6,691 bases of DNA from Bacillota bacterium (GTDB lineage: Bacteria; Bacillota; Bacilli; Bacillales_B; DSM-18226): contig JAUZQA010000240.1 in assembly GCA_030705665.1 (NCBI GenBank), forward strand, positions 1 through 6,691, given 5' to 3'. A model generated the notes under the pieces. It saw only the letters and a program-made list of their open reading frames with translations, made no database searches and was not told the origin of the DNA. Both the position numbers and the translations under genes were made by a program. This document shows positions 1 through 6,350 of this stretch, one piece after another. Each line of letters opens with the position of its first letter. Positions within the stretch are counted from its first letter, which is position 1.

Positions 1-340
1 CTTAAAACAAAAGGTAATTTCTCAAAACATAGCAAATGCAGACACGCCGAACTATAAGGCGCAGGATGTAAGTTTTAAAGCGATCCTTCAAAATGAAATG
101 GGGCAGAACTTCACGACATACCGTACGGATGCTCGCCATATAGACTTTTCTGAAAGTTCAACCGCAAATCCTGCCGTCATTACCCGTCCAAATGTTCAGT
201 ATAACAATAACGGAAATAGTGTGGATCTAGACCAAGAAATGTCGGACTTAGCAAAAAATCAAATATATTATGATGCTCTCGTTGAGCAGGAGAACAACAA
301 GTTTGCAGCATTAAAGAATGTTATTAGCGGAGGTAAGTAA
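1..340 (+). CDS. flgB: Flagellar basal-body rod protein FlgB (partial, 5' end outside window)
   Basis: FlgB is a proximal rod subunit. It is exported by the flagellar type III apparatus and assembles in the cell envelope on top of FliE and the MS ring. The reading frame is open from base 2 without a start, so the gene enters from the left; 112 residues are visible, ending in TAA at 338-340. Near the visible N-terminus is the rod/hook-family signature IANADTPNYKAQDVSF (from about base 29), which follows the first D0 helix. The C-terminal D0 helix is also present (DLDQEMSDLAKNQIYYDALV). B. subtilis FlgB is about 129 residues, so roughly 17 residues are missing. The next gene, flgC, starts 2 bases after the stop, and its ribosome-binding site lies inside the flgB end. 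That spacing and the family pairing with FlgC make the call secure. Confidence 0.96.
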   Translation, partial: LKQKVISQNIANADTPNYKAQDVSFKAILQNEMGQNFTTYRTDARHIDFSESSTANPAVITRPNVQYNNNGNSVDLDQEMSDLAKNQIYYDALVEQENNKFAALKNVISGGK

Positions 341-342
341 GG

Positions 343-807
343 ATGTCAATTTTTCAAAGTATGAATACTACGGCCTCTGCATTAACAGCCCAACGGCTTA
401 GAATGGATGTTATTTCCTCCAATATGGCTAACGAAGACACAACACATGGAAAGCTTGTCAACGGGAAATGGGTGCCATACACAAGGAAAACAGTCGTTTT
501 ACAACCGAAAGAAAATTCTTTCTCGTCATACCTGCAATCAGCGATTAACCAGGATGGCGGGACAAATTCAGCTGGAAATGGTGTCATGGTCACGCAAATA
601 AAGGATGATACGAGTACACCATATAAAACCGTGTATGATCCTGGAAATCCTGATGCGAATCAGGATGGTTATGTTCAGCTTCCGAATGTAGACCCATTAA
701 GAGAGATGACAGACTTAATCAGTACAACGCGTTCCTATGAAGCAAATGTTACTGTATTAAATGCTTCTAAAGGAATGATGATGAAGGCACTAGAAATCGG
801 AAAATAA
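343..807 (+). CDS. flgC: Flagellar basal-body rod protein FlgC
   Basis: FlgC is the second proximal rod subunit and is exported through the flagellar type III gate. The product is 154 residues, close to the roughly 150 of Bacillus homologues. The N-terminal D0 helix (residues 1-34) ends in the rod signature SSNMANEDTT. A central section carries the family's VYDPGNPDANQDGYV stretch (residues 97-111). The C-terminal helix contains STTRSYEANVTVLNASKGM (from residue 127), typical of FlgC and related axial proteins. The ATG start is supported by GGAGGT at 329-334, 8 bases upstream and inside the flgB end. The stop TAA (805-807) overlaps the ribosome-binding site of fliE. It lies between flgB and fliE in the canonical rod gene order. 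No truncation or oddity is seen. Confidence 0.97.
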   Translation: MSIFQSMNTTASALTAQRLRMDVISSNMANEDTTHGKLVNGKWVPYTRKTVVLQPKENSFSSYLQSAINQDGGTNSAGNGVMVTQIKDDTSTPYKTVYDPGNPDANQDGYVQLPNVDPLREMTDLISTTRSYEANVTVLNASKGMMMKALEIGK

Positions 808-812
808 GGAGG
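806..812 (+). promoter_or_regulatory. Ribosome-binding site fixing the TTG start of fliE
   Basis: AAGGAGG lies here, overlapping the flgC stop codon and ending 8 bases before the TTG at 821. The strong match and good spacing compensate for the weak initiation codon. No ATG or GTG in the same frame fits better, because the next in-frame ATG falls deep inside the conserved protein. Confidence 0.8.
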
Positions 813-820
813 AAAAGTAG

Positions 821-1129
821 TTGACTAACGTATCATTTCCATCTGTACAACAGATTTTTACGACTAATAATACCAATACAACGAAACCTACTACATCATT
901 CGAAACACAAAACAGTTTTGCGTCCGTACTTAAGGATTCTATTGCCCAGCTAAATCAATCACAGGTTGATGCGGATAATATGACCAATAAGTTAATTAAT
1001 GGTGATAATGTGGACCTTTCACAAGTGATGATTACTCAGCAAAAAGCAAATATCACCTTGCAGGCCGCTGTAGAGGTCCGAAACAAAGTCATCGATGCCT
1101 ATCAAGAAATGATGAGAATGCAAGTTTGA
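821..1129 (+). CDS. fliE: Flagellar hook-basal body complex protein FliE
   Basis: FliE is a small axial protein that joins the FliF MS ring to the proximal rod; it is one of the first substrates of the export gate. The product is 102 residues from a TTG start, close to the roughly 106 of B. subtilis. The N-terminus is Thr/Asn-rich and poorly conserved. The conserved core begins around SFASVLKDSIAQLNQSQ and continues through VDLSQVMITQQKANITLQ to the C-terminal helix VRNKVIDAYQEMMRMQV, the standard FliE ending. The TTG start is chosen because an AAGGAGG site sits 8 bases upstream and the resulting length fits the family. It follows flgC by 13 bases. It is separated from fliF by the only sizeable spacer in the window. 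Confidence 0.96.
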   Translation: MTNVSFPSVQQIFTTNNTNTTKPTTSFETQNSFASVLKDSIAQLNQSQVDADNMTNKLINGDNVDLSQVMITQQKANITLQAAVEVRNKVIDAYQEMMRMQV

Positions 1130-1149
1130 TAGAGTTTACATAAGAATGG

Positions 1150-1183
1150 GGTTTTGGCTGTCAAGAATCCAGACAGACTAACC
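1150..1183 (+). other. Possible mRNA hairpin in the fliE-fliF spacer
   Basis: The 65-base gap between fliE and fliF contains an inverted repeat. The upper arms CTGTC (1158-1162) and GACAG (1172-1176) pair perfectly around a 9-base loop. Below an internal loop, GGTT (1150-1153) can pair with AACC (1180-1183). The base of the stem abuts the G-run ribosome-binding site of fliF. There is no T-run after it, so it does not look like an intrinsic terminator. A role in fliF translation or in mRNA processing is inference only. The stem is short and could be coincidental. Confidence 0.3.
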
Positions 1184-1189
1184 GGGGGA
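1184..1189 (+). promoter_or_regulatory. G-run ribosome-binding site of fliF
   Basis: GGGGGA lies 5 bases before the fliF ATG at 1195. It can pair with the CCUCC anti-Shine-Dalgarno core if the central G forms a G-U wobble. The same GGGGGA form recurs before fliH and ylxF. No GGAGG is present in this spacer, so this is the only candidate site. Confidence 0.65.
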
Positions 1190-1194
1190 ATGAC

Positions 1195-2790
1195 ATGAAC
1201 GAAATCATAAAGAAATATGCAAATCAGATTAAAAATTTTTGGCAGAGCAGGACAAAGAAACAAAAAGGGACCTATATAGGTTCTTTGCTGTTTCTCATTG
1301 CTGTCATTGCAGTTTCGTCGTTTTTTGTTTTAAAGACGACATATGTACCACTATACAGCAATCTTTCTCCTTCTGAAGCGGGGACGATTAAACAAAGTCT
1401 TGATTCCAAAGGAGTGAAATCAGAACTTGCCGATGGGGGTACTACAATCAAAGTGCCTGATAATGTTGTTGATTCGTTAAAGGTTGAGCTTGCTGCTGAA
1501 GGCCTCCCAAAAACAGGCAGCATCGACTATTCGTTTTTTAGCCAAAATGCCGGACTCGGAACAACAGACAACGAATTTAACATGATTAAACTTGATGCGA
1601 TGCAAACAGAACTTGCCAATTTGATTAAAGGTATTGAAGGGGTTCAGGATGCTAAAGTGATGATCAACCTTCCTGAAAAAGGTATCTTCGTAACCGATAA
1701 AGGCGAATCCGCTTCTGCCTCGATCGTATTAACAGTAAAGCCGGGTTACCAATTCAGTGATGCTCAGATTAAAGGACTTTATCAGCTTGTTTCCAAAAGT
1801 GTCCCTAACCTTCCTTCGGATAATATCGTCATCATGAACCAATACTTTGAGTATTTTGACTTAAATAATAAAAGTAATTCGATTGCATCAACGTATACAA
1901 CAGATAATGATGTGAAAAAACAAATCGAAAGAGATATACAACAACAAGTTCAAACAATGCTAGGTACATTGATGGGGCCAGGTAAAGCAGTCGTTTCAGT
2001 TTCCGCTGATATCGACTTTACTCAGGAAAAGCAGCAACAGGATTTAGTGGAGCCAGTAGATAAGAGTAATATGAAGGGCATTGCCATTAGCGCAGAAAAT
2101 ATTAAAGAAGCTTTTACTGGTAATGGCAGCCAAGCAGGCGGTACCCCGCAAGCTGAGGCAACAACAGATTCCAGCGGCTCCAATTACCTCTCCGGTAATG
2201 GATCAAACGGGGATTACGAAAAAACAGATGACAAAGTCAATTATGAAGTAAATCGTATTCACAAACAAATTTCTGAAAGCCCTTATAAGATACGTGATTT
2301 AGGTATACAAGTGTTAGTAGAACCGCCAAACCCAAAAAAGGTGAGTTCACTTTCAAAATCAACCATTAATGATATTACAACCATTTTAGGAACTATTGTC
2401 AGAACAAGTATTGATAAGAGCAGTATTTCAAAACCTTTAACAAATCAAGATATAAAAAATAAAATTGTTGTTTCAGTTCAACCGTTTAATGGTAAAACGG
2501 ATACCACAACTGCAACAAATGGTTCACTGCCATGGTGGGCGTTTGTGGTTGGCGGAATTCTGCTTGCGGCAGTATTGGTACTATTATTTTTATTTTTGCG
2601 GTCACGAAAGGCAACTAGCATGGTTGAGGATATGGAGGATGTTCCTCAGGAAGAAGCTCTTCATATTCCAGATGTTAATGAAGAACATGAAAATGAAAGT
2701 ACCTTACGCAGAAAGCAGTTAGAAAAAATGGCAAAAGAACATCCGGAAGACTTTGCCAAGCTTTTGCGGACATGGATTGCAGAAGATTGA
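1195..2790 (+). CDS. fliF: Flagellar MS-ring protein FliF
   Basis: FliF builds the membrane-embedded MS ring, the base on which rod, rotor and export gate assemble. The product is 531 residues, near the roughly 536 of B. subtilis FliF. A basic N-terminus precedes transmembrane segment 1 (about residues 27-47). Ring-building YscJ/FliF-type domains follow; the second includes ELANLIKGIEGVQDAKV around 138-155. The third domain region (about 225-435) holds a Gly/Ser/Asn-rich, low-complexity insertion at 309-343. Transmembrane segment 2 is at about 446-468, starting with PWWAFVVGG. The cytoplasmic tail ends with the FliG-binding motif, with PEDFAKLLRTWIAED at 517-531. The ATG has a G-run ribosome-binding site 5 bases upstream. 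Tandem stops (TGA TAA) follow, and fliG starts 18 bases after the first one. Confidence 0.98.
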   Translation: MNEIIKKYANQIKNFWQSRTKKQKGTYIGSLLFLIAVIAVSSFFVLKTTYVPLYSNLSPSEAGTIKQSLDSKGVKSELADGGTTIKVPDNVVDSLKVELAAEGLPKTGSIDYSFFSQNAGLGTTDNEFNMIKLDAMQTELANLIKGIEGVQDAKVMINLPEKGIFVTDKGESASASIVLTVKPGYQFSDAQIKGLYQLVSKSVPNLPSDNIVIMNQYFEYFDLNNKSNSIASTYTTDNDVKKQIERDIQQQVQTMLGTLMGPGKAVVSVSADIDFTQEKQQQDLVEPVDKSNMKGIAISAENIKEAFTGNGSQAGGTPQAEATTDSSGSNYLSGNGSNGDYEKTDDKVNYEVNRIHKQISESPYKIRDLGIQVLVEPPNPKKVSSLSKSTINDITTILGTIVRTSIDKSSISKPLTNQDIKNKIVVSVQPFNGKTDTTTATNGSLPWWAFVVGGILLAAVLVLLFLFLRSRKATSMVEDMEDVPQEEALHIPDVNEEHENESTLRRKQLEKMAKEHPEDFAKLLRTWIAED

Positions 2791-2808
2791 TAAAGAGGAG
2801 GAACGAAT

Positions 2809-3825
2809 ATGGCAAAAAGGGAACAAAAAGGGCTATCCGGCAAACAAAAAGCAGCCGTCCTCCTCATTTCGCTAGGACCCGATGTATCGGCTAATGTTTA
2901 TAAGCACTTAAATGAAGAAGAAATTGAAAAATTAACATTGGAGATTTCCGGGGTAAAAAAGGTAGATTCATTGACGAAAGAAGAAACGTTGGAGGAATTT
3001 CATAACATTGCACTTGCTCAAGATTACATAACCCAGGGAGGAATCGGGTATGCAAAAACGATTCTTGAAAAAGCACTGGGGCACGAACAAGCGATGACAA
3101 TTATTAATCGGTTAACATCCTCCCTGCAAGTACGTCCATTTGATTTTGCAAGAAAAGCGGATCCTGCACAAATTTTAAATTTTATTCAAAATGAACATCC
3201 GCAAACGATTGCCTTGATTCTATCTTATCTGGATGCGGCACAGGCGGGGCAAATATTGTCAGAATTGCCCCAGGAAATTCAGGCGGATATTGCCAGAAGG
3301 ATTGCCGTTATGGATAGTACTTCTCCAGAGATTATTAATGAGGTCGAACAAATTCTCGAAAGAAAACTTTCTGCTACAGTCACACAGGATTACACCAATA
3401 CAGGCGGCATTGAGGCCGTGGTTGAGGTTTTAAATGGAGTAGACCGTTCAACCGAAAGAACAATTTTGGATGCTCTCGAAATTCAAGACCCGGAACTGGC
3501 TGAAGAAATTAAGAAGCGGATGTTCGTGTTTGAAGATATCGTTACACTCGATAGCCGGGCAATCCAGCGGGTGATCAGGGATTGTGAGAACGAGGATTTA
3601 CTGCTTGCCCTTAAAGTATCCAGTGAAGAAGTCAAAGAAATTATCTTTAAGAATATGTCACAGCGGATGGTTGAAACATTTAAGGATGAAATTGAATACA
3701 TGGGTCCTGTAAGATTACGTGATGTGGAAGAGGCCCAATCTAGGATTGTTGCTGTCATCCGCCGCTTAGAGGATGCAGGTGAGATTGTGGTAGCCCGTGG
3801 TGGGGGGGACGATATTATTGTCTAA
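2809..3825 (+). CDS. fliG: Flagellar motor switch protein FliG
   Basis: FliG forms the upper part of the C ring. Its N-domain binds the FliF tail, the middle domain binds FliM, and the C-domain meets the MotA stator to generate torque. The product is 338 residues, the usual Bacillus length. The EHPQT motif of the middle domain is at 129-133, a Gly-Gly hinge at 199-200, and the MFVF hinge motif at 238-241. In the torque domain, K269, R286, D293, E294 and R302 align with the E. coli charged residues K264, R281, D288, D289 and R297; one Asp is replaced by Glu. The ATG is preceded by GAGGAGG (2795-2801) at 7 bases. The gene ends with a Gly-Gly-Gly-Asp-Asp tail encoded by a G7 tract, and its last bases overlap the fliH start. 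Confidence 0.98.
   Translation: MAKREQKGLSGKQKAAVLLISLGPDVSANVYKHLNEEEIEKLTLEISGVKKVDSLTKEETLEEFHNIALAQDYITQGGIGYAKTILEKALGHEQAMTIINRLTSSLQVRPFDFARKADPAQILNFIQNEHPQTIALILSYLDAAQAGQILSELPQEIQADIARRIAVMDSTSPEIINEVEQILERKLSATVTQDYTNTGGIEAVVEVLNGVDRSTERTILDALEIQDPELAEEIKKRMFVFEDIVTLDSRAIQRVIRDCENEDLLLALKVSSEEVKEIIFKNMSQRMVETFKDEIEYMGPVRLRDVEEAQSRIVAVIRRLEDAGEIVVARGGGDDIIV
3802..3809 (+). promoter_or_regulatory. G7 tract: ribosome-binding site of fliH and possible slippage site
   Basis: Seven consecutive G residues followed by A lie inside the 3' end of fliG. The tract ends 8 bases before the TTG at 3818, which makes it the likely fliH ribosome-binding site through G-U-tolerant pairing with CCUCC. 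As a homopolymer it is also a candidate for replication or transcription slippage. Reading the sequence shows that loss of one G would put fliG in frame with fliH. Confidence 0.55.
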
Positions 3826-4585
3826 AATAATTAAATCACAATGGGCGCAAGCCATTTACGATGAACAAAAGATCATTTCCATAAAAGTCTTGGAATCTAT
3901 GAAAGATAGCAATGCATTATCTGAAATGAATTTTCACATTGCAGCTAAGCAAAAAGAGCTTTTAAGCGAGGCTTATTCCCAAGCGGAAATGATTGTCAAA
4001 GAAGCGGAATTTCAAGCAAAGTCTATCCGTGACCAAATAATGGAAGAAAAAAGTGCTTGGGAACAAGAAAAAGCAAGGCTGATTGAAAATGCCAAGGATG
4101 AGGGATTTTCACAGGGTTTCAATGATGGAGTGATCCAAGGACATAAGGAATATCATGAAAAGATTCTTTTTGCACAAGAGGTTATTCACACATCAAAAAA
4201 GGAATATGAATCCCACATTGCTCAGGCAGATAAGACGATTCTAAAAATTGGAATAAGTGCGGCTGAAAAAATTCTTGGCCAGAAGCTGAGTGAAAGTGAA
4301 GATTGCTTCGGTGCAATAGTGAAAAGAGCTTTAAAGGAAGCACGTGAATCCCGTGAAGTCCAGCTCCACGTCCATCCTTGTCACTTCGATTTTCTTCTTT
4401 CAAGAAAAGAGGAATTGGCAGTTATTTTCCCAACGGAGACTAGTATCTATATTTATCCAAATGATGAATTAACAGAAAACAGCCTTTTCATTGAATCCAC
4501 AAATGGTCGAATTGATGCCAGTATTGATAGCCAACTGGAGGAGCTTAAACGAAAGCTTCTTGAACTGTTGGAGGATGAATCTTGA
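3818..4585 (+). CDS. fliH: Flagellar assembly protein FliH (negative regulator of the FliI ATPase)
   Basis: FliH binds the FliI N-terminus, restrains its ATPase and links the ATPase complex to the C ring, like a peripheral stalk. From the TTG at 3818 the product is 255 residues, beginning MSKIIKSQWAQ. A charged, probably coiled-coil region (about 35-90, rich in Glu, Lys, Ala and Gln) leads into the FliH-type AxxxG/GxxxG helix repeat AKDEGFSQGFNDGVIQG, with A92, G96, G100, G104 and G108 spaced every four residues. The C-terminal half (about 125-255) matches the FliH/V-ATPase E-subunit-like pattern (ISAAEKILGQKL; acidic C-terminus). The TTG is chosen because the G7 tract sits 8 bases upstream. 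An in-frame GTG at 3797 would add 7 residues but has a poorly spaced site. The gene overlaps fliG by 8 bases and fliI by 1. Confidence 0.93.
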   Translation: MSKIIKSQWAQAIYDEQKIISIKVLESMKDSNALSEMNFHIAAKQKELLSEAYSQAEMIVKEAEFQAKSIRDQIMEEKSAWEQEKARLIENAKDEGFSQGFNDGVIQGHKEYHEKILFAQEVIHTSKKEYESHIAQADKTILKIGISAAEKILGQKLSESEDCFGAIVKRALKEARESREVQLHVHPCHFDFLLSRKEELAVIFPTETSIYIYPNDELTENSLFIESTNGRIDASIDSQLEELKRKLLELLEDES

Positions 4586-5901
4586 TGAGCATTGCAAATC
4601 TCTTAGAGCAGCTTCATGAAATAGATACATTTAAAAGATTTGGCCGCGTAAAACGAGTTGTGGGTTTGATGATCGAATCACAAGGGCCTGAGAGTTCTAT
4701 TGGTGACGTTTGCTTTATCCACGTTGGGACAACCAAAAAACGCAAAATCCAAGCGGAAGTTGTGGGTTTTAAGAATGAGGACGTAATCTTAATGCCCTAT
4801 ACCTCGATACAGGATATTTCCCCTGGCAGTTTAGTAGAGGCAACGTTGAAGCCGCTGGAAATTAAGGTAGGATCAGGTTTGATCGGAAACGTCATCGATT
4901 CGCTTGGACAGCCCTTAGATGGATCGCTTTTGCCGAAGGGGTTAACATGTGTTCCTACAGATCAAGCACCGCCCAATCCAATGCAGCGACCGCCAATAAA
5001 AGAATCTATTGAAGTCGGTGTCCGCGTAATTGATAGTCTCTTAACAGTGGGGAACGGTCAGCGGGTAGGCATTTTTGCAGGCAGCGGCGTTGGAAAAAGC
5101 ACACTGCTTGGGATGATTGCCCGAAATACCACGGCAGATTTAAACGTGATTGCCTTAATTGGCGAACGGGGCCGAGAGGTGCGCGAGTTTATTGACCGCG
5201 ATCTTGGGGAAGAAGGCTTAAAAAGATCCATTGTTGTTGTTGCAACATCCGACCAGCCGGCGTTAATGAGGATAAAAGGTGCGTTTACGGCAACAGCGAT
5301 CGCCGAGTATTTTCGGGATAAAGGGCTAAACGTCATGATGATGATGGATTCGGTTACACGTGTAGCCATGGCGCAGCGTGAGGTGGGGCTTGCTGTCGGC
5401 GAACCGCCTACTACGAAAGGTTATACTCCATCTGTTTTTGCGATTCTGCCAAAACTGCTTGAGCGAACGGGAACAAATAAGCATGGTTCCATTACTGCCT
5501 TTTATACGGTTTTGGTAGATGGTGATGATATGAATGAACCGATTGCAGATACAGTGAGGGGAATACTTGACGGCCATTTTATCTTATCTCGAGAACTGGC
5601 AAATAAAGGACAATATCCTGCGCTTGACGTCTTAAAAAGTATTAGCCGGGTCATGAATAATATTGTTGCAAAGGATCATGTTCGGTCCGCTGAAAGATTG
5701 AGAGATTTGCTTAGCACCTATATAACTTCAGAGGATCTGATTAACATTGGTGCCTATAAAAAAGGTTCTTCCAGGGAAATTGATGAAGCTATTCAAATGT
5801 ACCCGCAAATTATTTCGTTTTTAAAGCAGGGTACAGAGGAAAAAGTTTCAATGGAGGAAGGGGTCAACCGGTTATTTCAGTTAATAGGAAAAGGTGAGTA
5901 G
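4585..5901 (+). CDS. fliI: Flagellum-specific export ATPase FliI
   Basis: FliI is the F1-beta-like hexameric ATPase of the flagellar type III export system; it helps unload and unfold substrates at the export gate. The product is 438 residues, the usual size. An N-terminal beta-barrel (about 1-90) precedes the ATPase core. Walker A GSGVGKST is at 166-173, with K171. The GERGREV segment (193-199) includes E194, the likely catalytic glutamate. Walker B VMMMMDS has D255. R355 in the SISR motif is the likely arginine finger. A C-terminal helical domain follows. The start is ATG at 4585, overlapping the fliH stop by one base (TGATG), with GGAGGA at 4570-4575. A TTG at 4582 would add one residue but is less likely. 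All key catalytic residues are intact, so it should be active. Confidence 0.98.
   Translation: MSIANLLEQLHEIDTFKRFGRVKRVVGLMIESQGPESSIGDVCFIHVGTTKKRKIQAEVVGFKNEDVILMPYTSIQDISPGSLVEATLKPLEIKVGSGLIGNVIDSLGQPLDGSLLPKGLTCVPTDQAPPNPMQRPPIKESIEVGVRVIDSLLTVGNGQRVGIFAGSGVGKSTLLGMIARNTTADLNVIALIGERGREVREFIDRDLGEEGLKRSIVVVATSDQPALMRIKGAFTATAIAEYFRDKGLNVMMMMDSVTRVAMAQREVGLAVGEPPTTKGYTPSVFAILPKLLERTGTNKHGSITAFYTVLVDGDDMNEPIADTVRGILDGHFILSRELANKGQYPALDVLKSISRVMNNIVAKDHVRSAERLRDLLSTYITSEDLINIGAYKKGSSREIDEAIQMYPQIISFLKQGTEEKVSMEEGVNRLFQLIGKGE
5891..5897 (+). promoter_or_regulatory. Ribosome-binding site fixing the GTG start of fliJ
   Basis: AAGGTGA lies inside the fliI 3' end, 7 bases before the GTG at 5905. 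It matches the distal part of the extended AGGAGGTGA consensus rather than the GGAGG core, so it is a moderate site. It is consistent with translational coupling to fliI, whose stop is 3 bases before the GTG. Confidence 0.6.
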
Positions 5902-5904
5902 ACT

Positions 5905-6348
5905 GTGGCATATCAATATAAATTTGACAAGATCCTTCATGTTAAAGAAAAAGAAAAAGGCGATTGCTTAGCAGCATTTCAAACTTCAGTTCAAAAATTT
6001 GAAGAGGCTGCAGAAAAACTGTACGAGCTTCTAAAGAAAAAGGAGGATTTAGAATCCTATCAATCCTCAAAACTATCAAGCGGCTTAGCTGTACAGGAAA
6101 TCCGTCACCATCAACAATTTATCTCAAATTTACAAAACAGTATTGAATACTATCAAAAGATGGTAATAAACGCACGGAATCGGATGAACCATTATCAGGA
6201 AAAGCTGATTGAAAGCAACGTCGAAGTACAGAAATACGTAAAAATGAAGGAAAAAGACTTTTTACACTATTTAAACGGAATAAAGTTTCAAGAGGCTAAA
6301 CAAATGGATGATGTCTCGATTCAAGTATTTATGAATCGGGGGATTTGA
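5905..6348 (+). CDS. fliJ: Flagellar export protein FliJ
   Basis: FliJ is the soluble export component that sits in the FliI hexamer like the gamma stalk of F1 and contacts the export-gate protein FlhA; it also handles chaperones. The product is 147 residues, the expected Bacillus length. It is almost entirely charged, heptad-rich helix and is predicted here by eye as two antiparallel coiled-coil arms. The start (YQYKFDKILHVKEKEK) and the C-terminal EAKQMDDVSIQVFMNRG are typical of Gram-positive FliJ. The GTG start follows the fliI stop by 3 bases. The sequence is divergent, as FliJ usually is, so identification rests on length, helical character, these end motifs and the position after fliI. 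Within it lies an AAAGGAGG sequence with a small hairpin (6039-6058). Confidence 0.93.
   Translation: MAYQYKFDKILHVKEKEKGDCLAAFQTSVQKFEEAAEKLYELLKKKEDLESYQSSKLSSGLAVQEIRHHQQFISNLQNSIEYYQKMVINARNRMNHYQEKLIESNVEVQKYVKMKEKDFLHYLNGIKFQEAKQMDDVSIQVFMNRGI
6338..6343 (+). promoter_or_regulatory. G-run ribosome-binding site of ylxF
   Basis: GGGGGA lies inside the fliJ 3' end, 7 bases before the GTG at 6351. It is the third G-run site of this form in the window, and it supports GTG 6351 as the start. Confidence 0.6.
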
Positions 6349-6350
6349 TT

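Noticed and set aside
354..593. Minus-strand open frame opposite flgC
   Set aside because: It is an antisense shadow of a conserved rod gene, with no recognisable protein features.
1130..1194. Promoter or terminator in the fliE-fliF gap
   Set aside because: I found no -35/-10 pair with proper spacing for SigA and no SigD-type pattern, and the hairpin has no T-run.
3688..3690. Glu at FliG residue 294 in place of the E. coli Asp289 as a functional anomaly
   Set aside because: The change keeps the negative charge in the torque helix, and all other key charged residues are present, so it is an ordinary conservative difference.
3797..3817. GTG at 3797 as the fliH start, adding 7 residues
   Set aside because: Its nearest SD-like sequence (AGGTGAG) is about 13 bases away, and the added residues (MVGGTIL) come from the G-tract overlap. 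TTG 3818 has a site at 8 bases and gives a more FliH-like N-terminus. It cannot be fully excluded.
4582..4584. TTG at 4582 as the fliI start
   Set aside because: The ATG at 4585 directly follows, overlaps the fliH stop as TGATG, and has a better codon and spacing from GGAGGA.
5058..5369. Minus-strand open frame of 103 codons inside fliI
   Set aside because: It lies entirely opposite the conserved ATPase core, has a Ser/Arg/Ile-biased composition expected of an antisense shadow, and has no supporting context.
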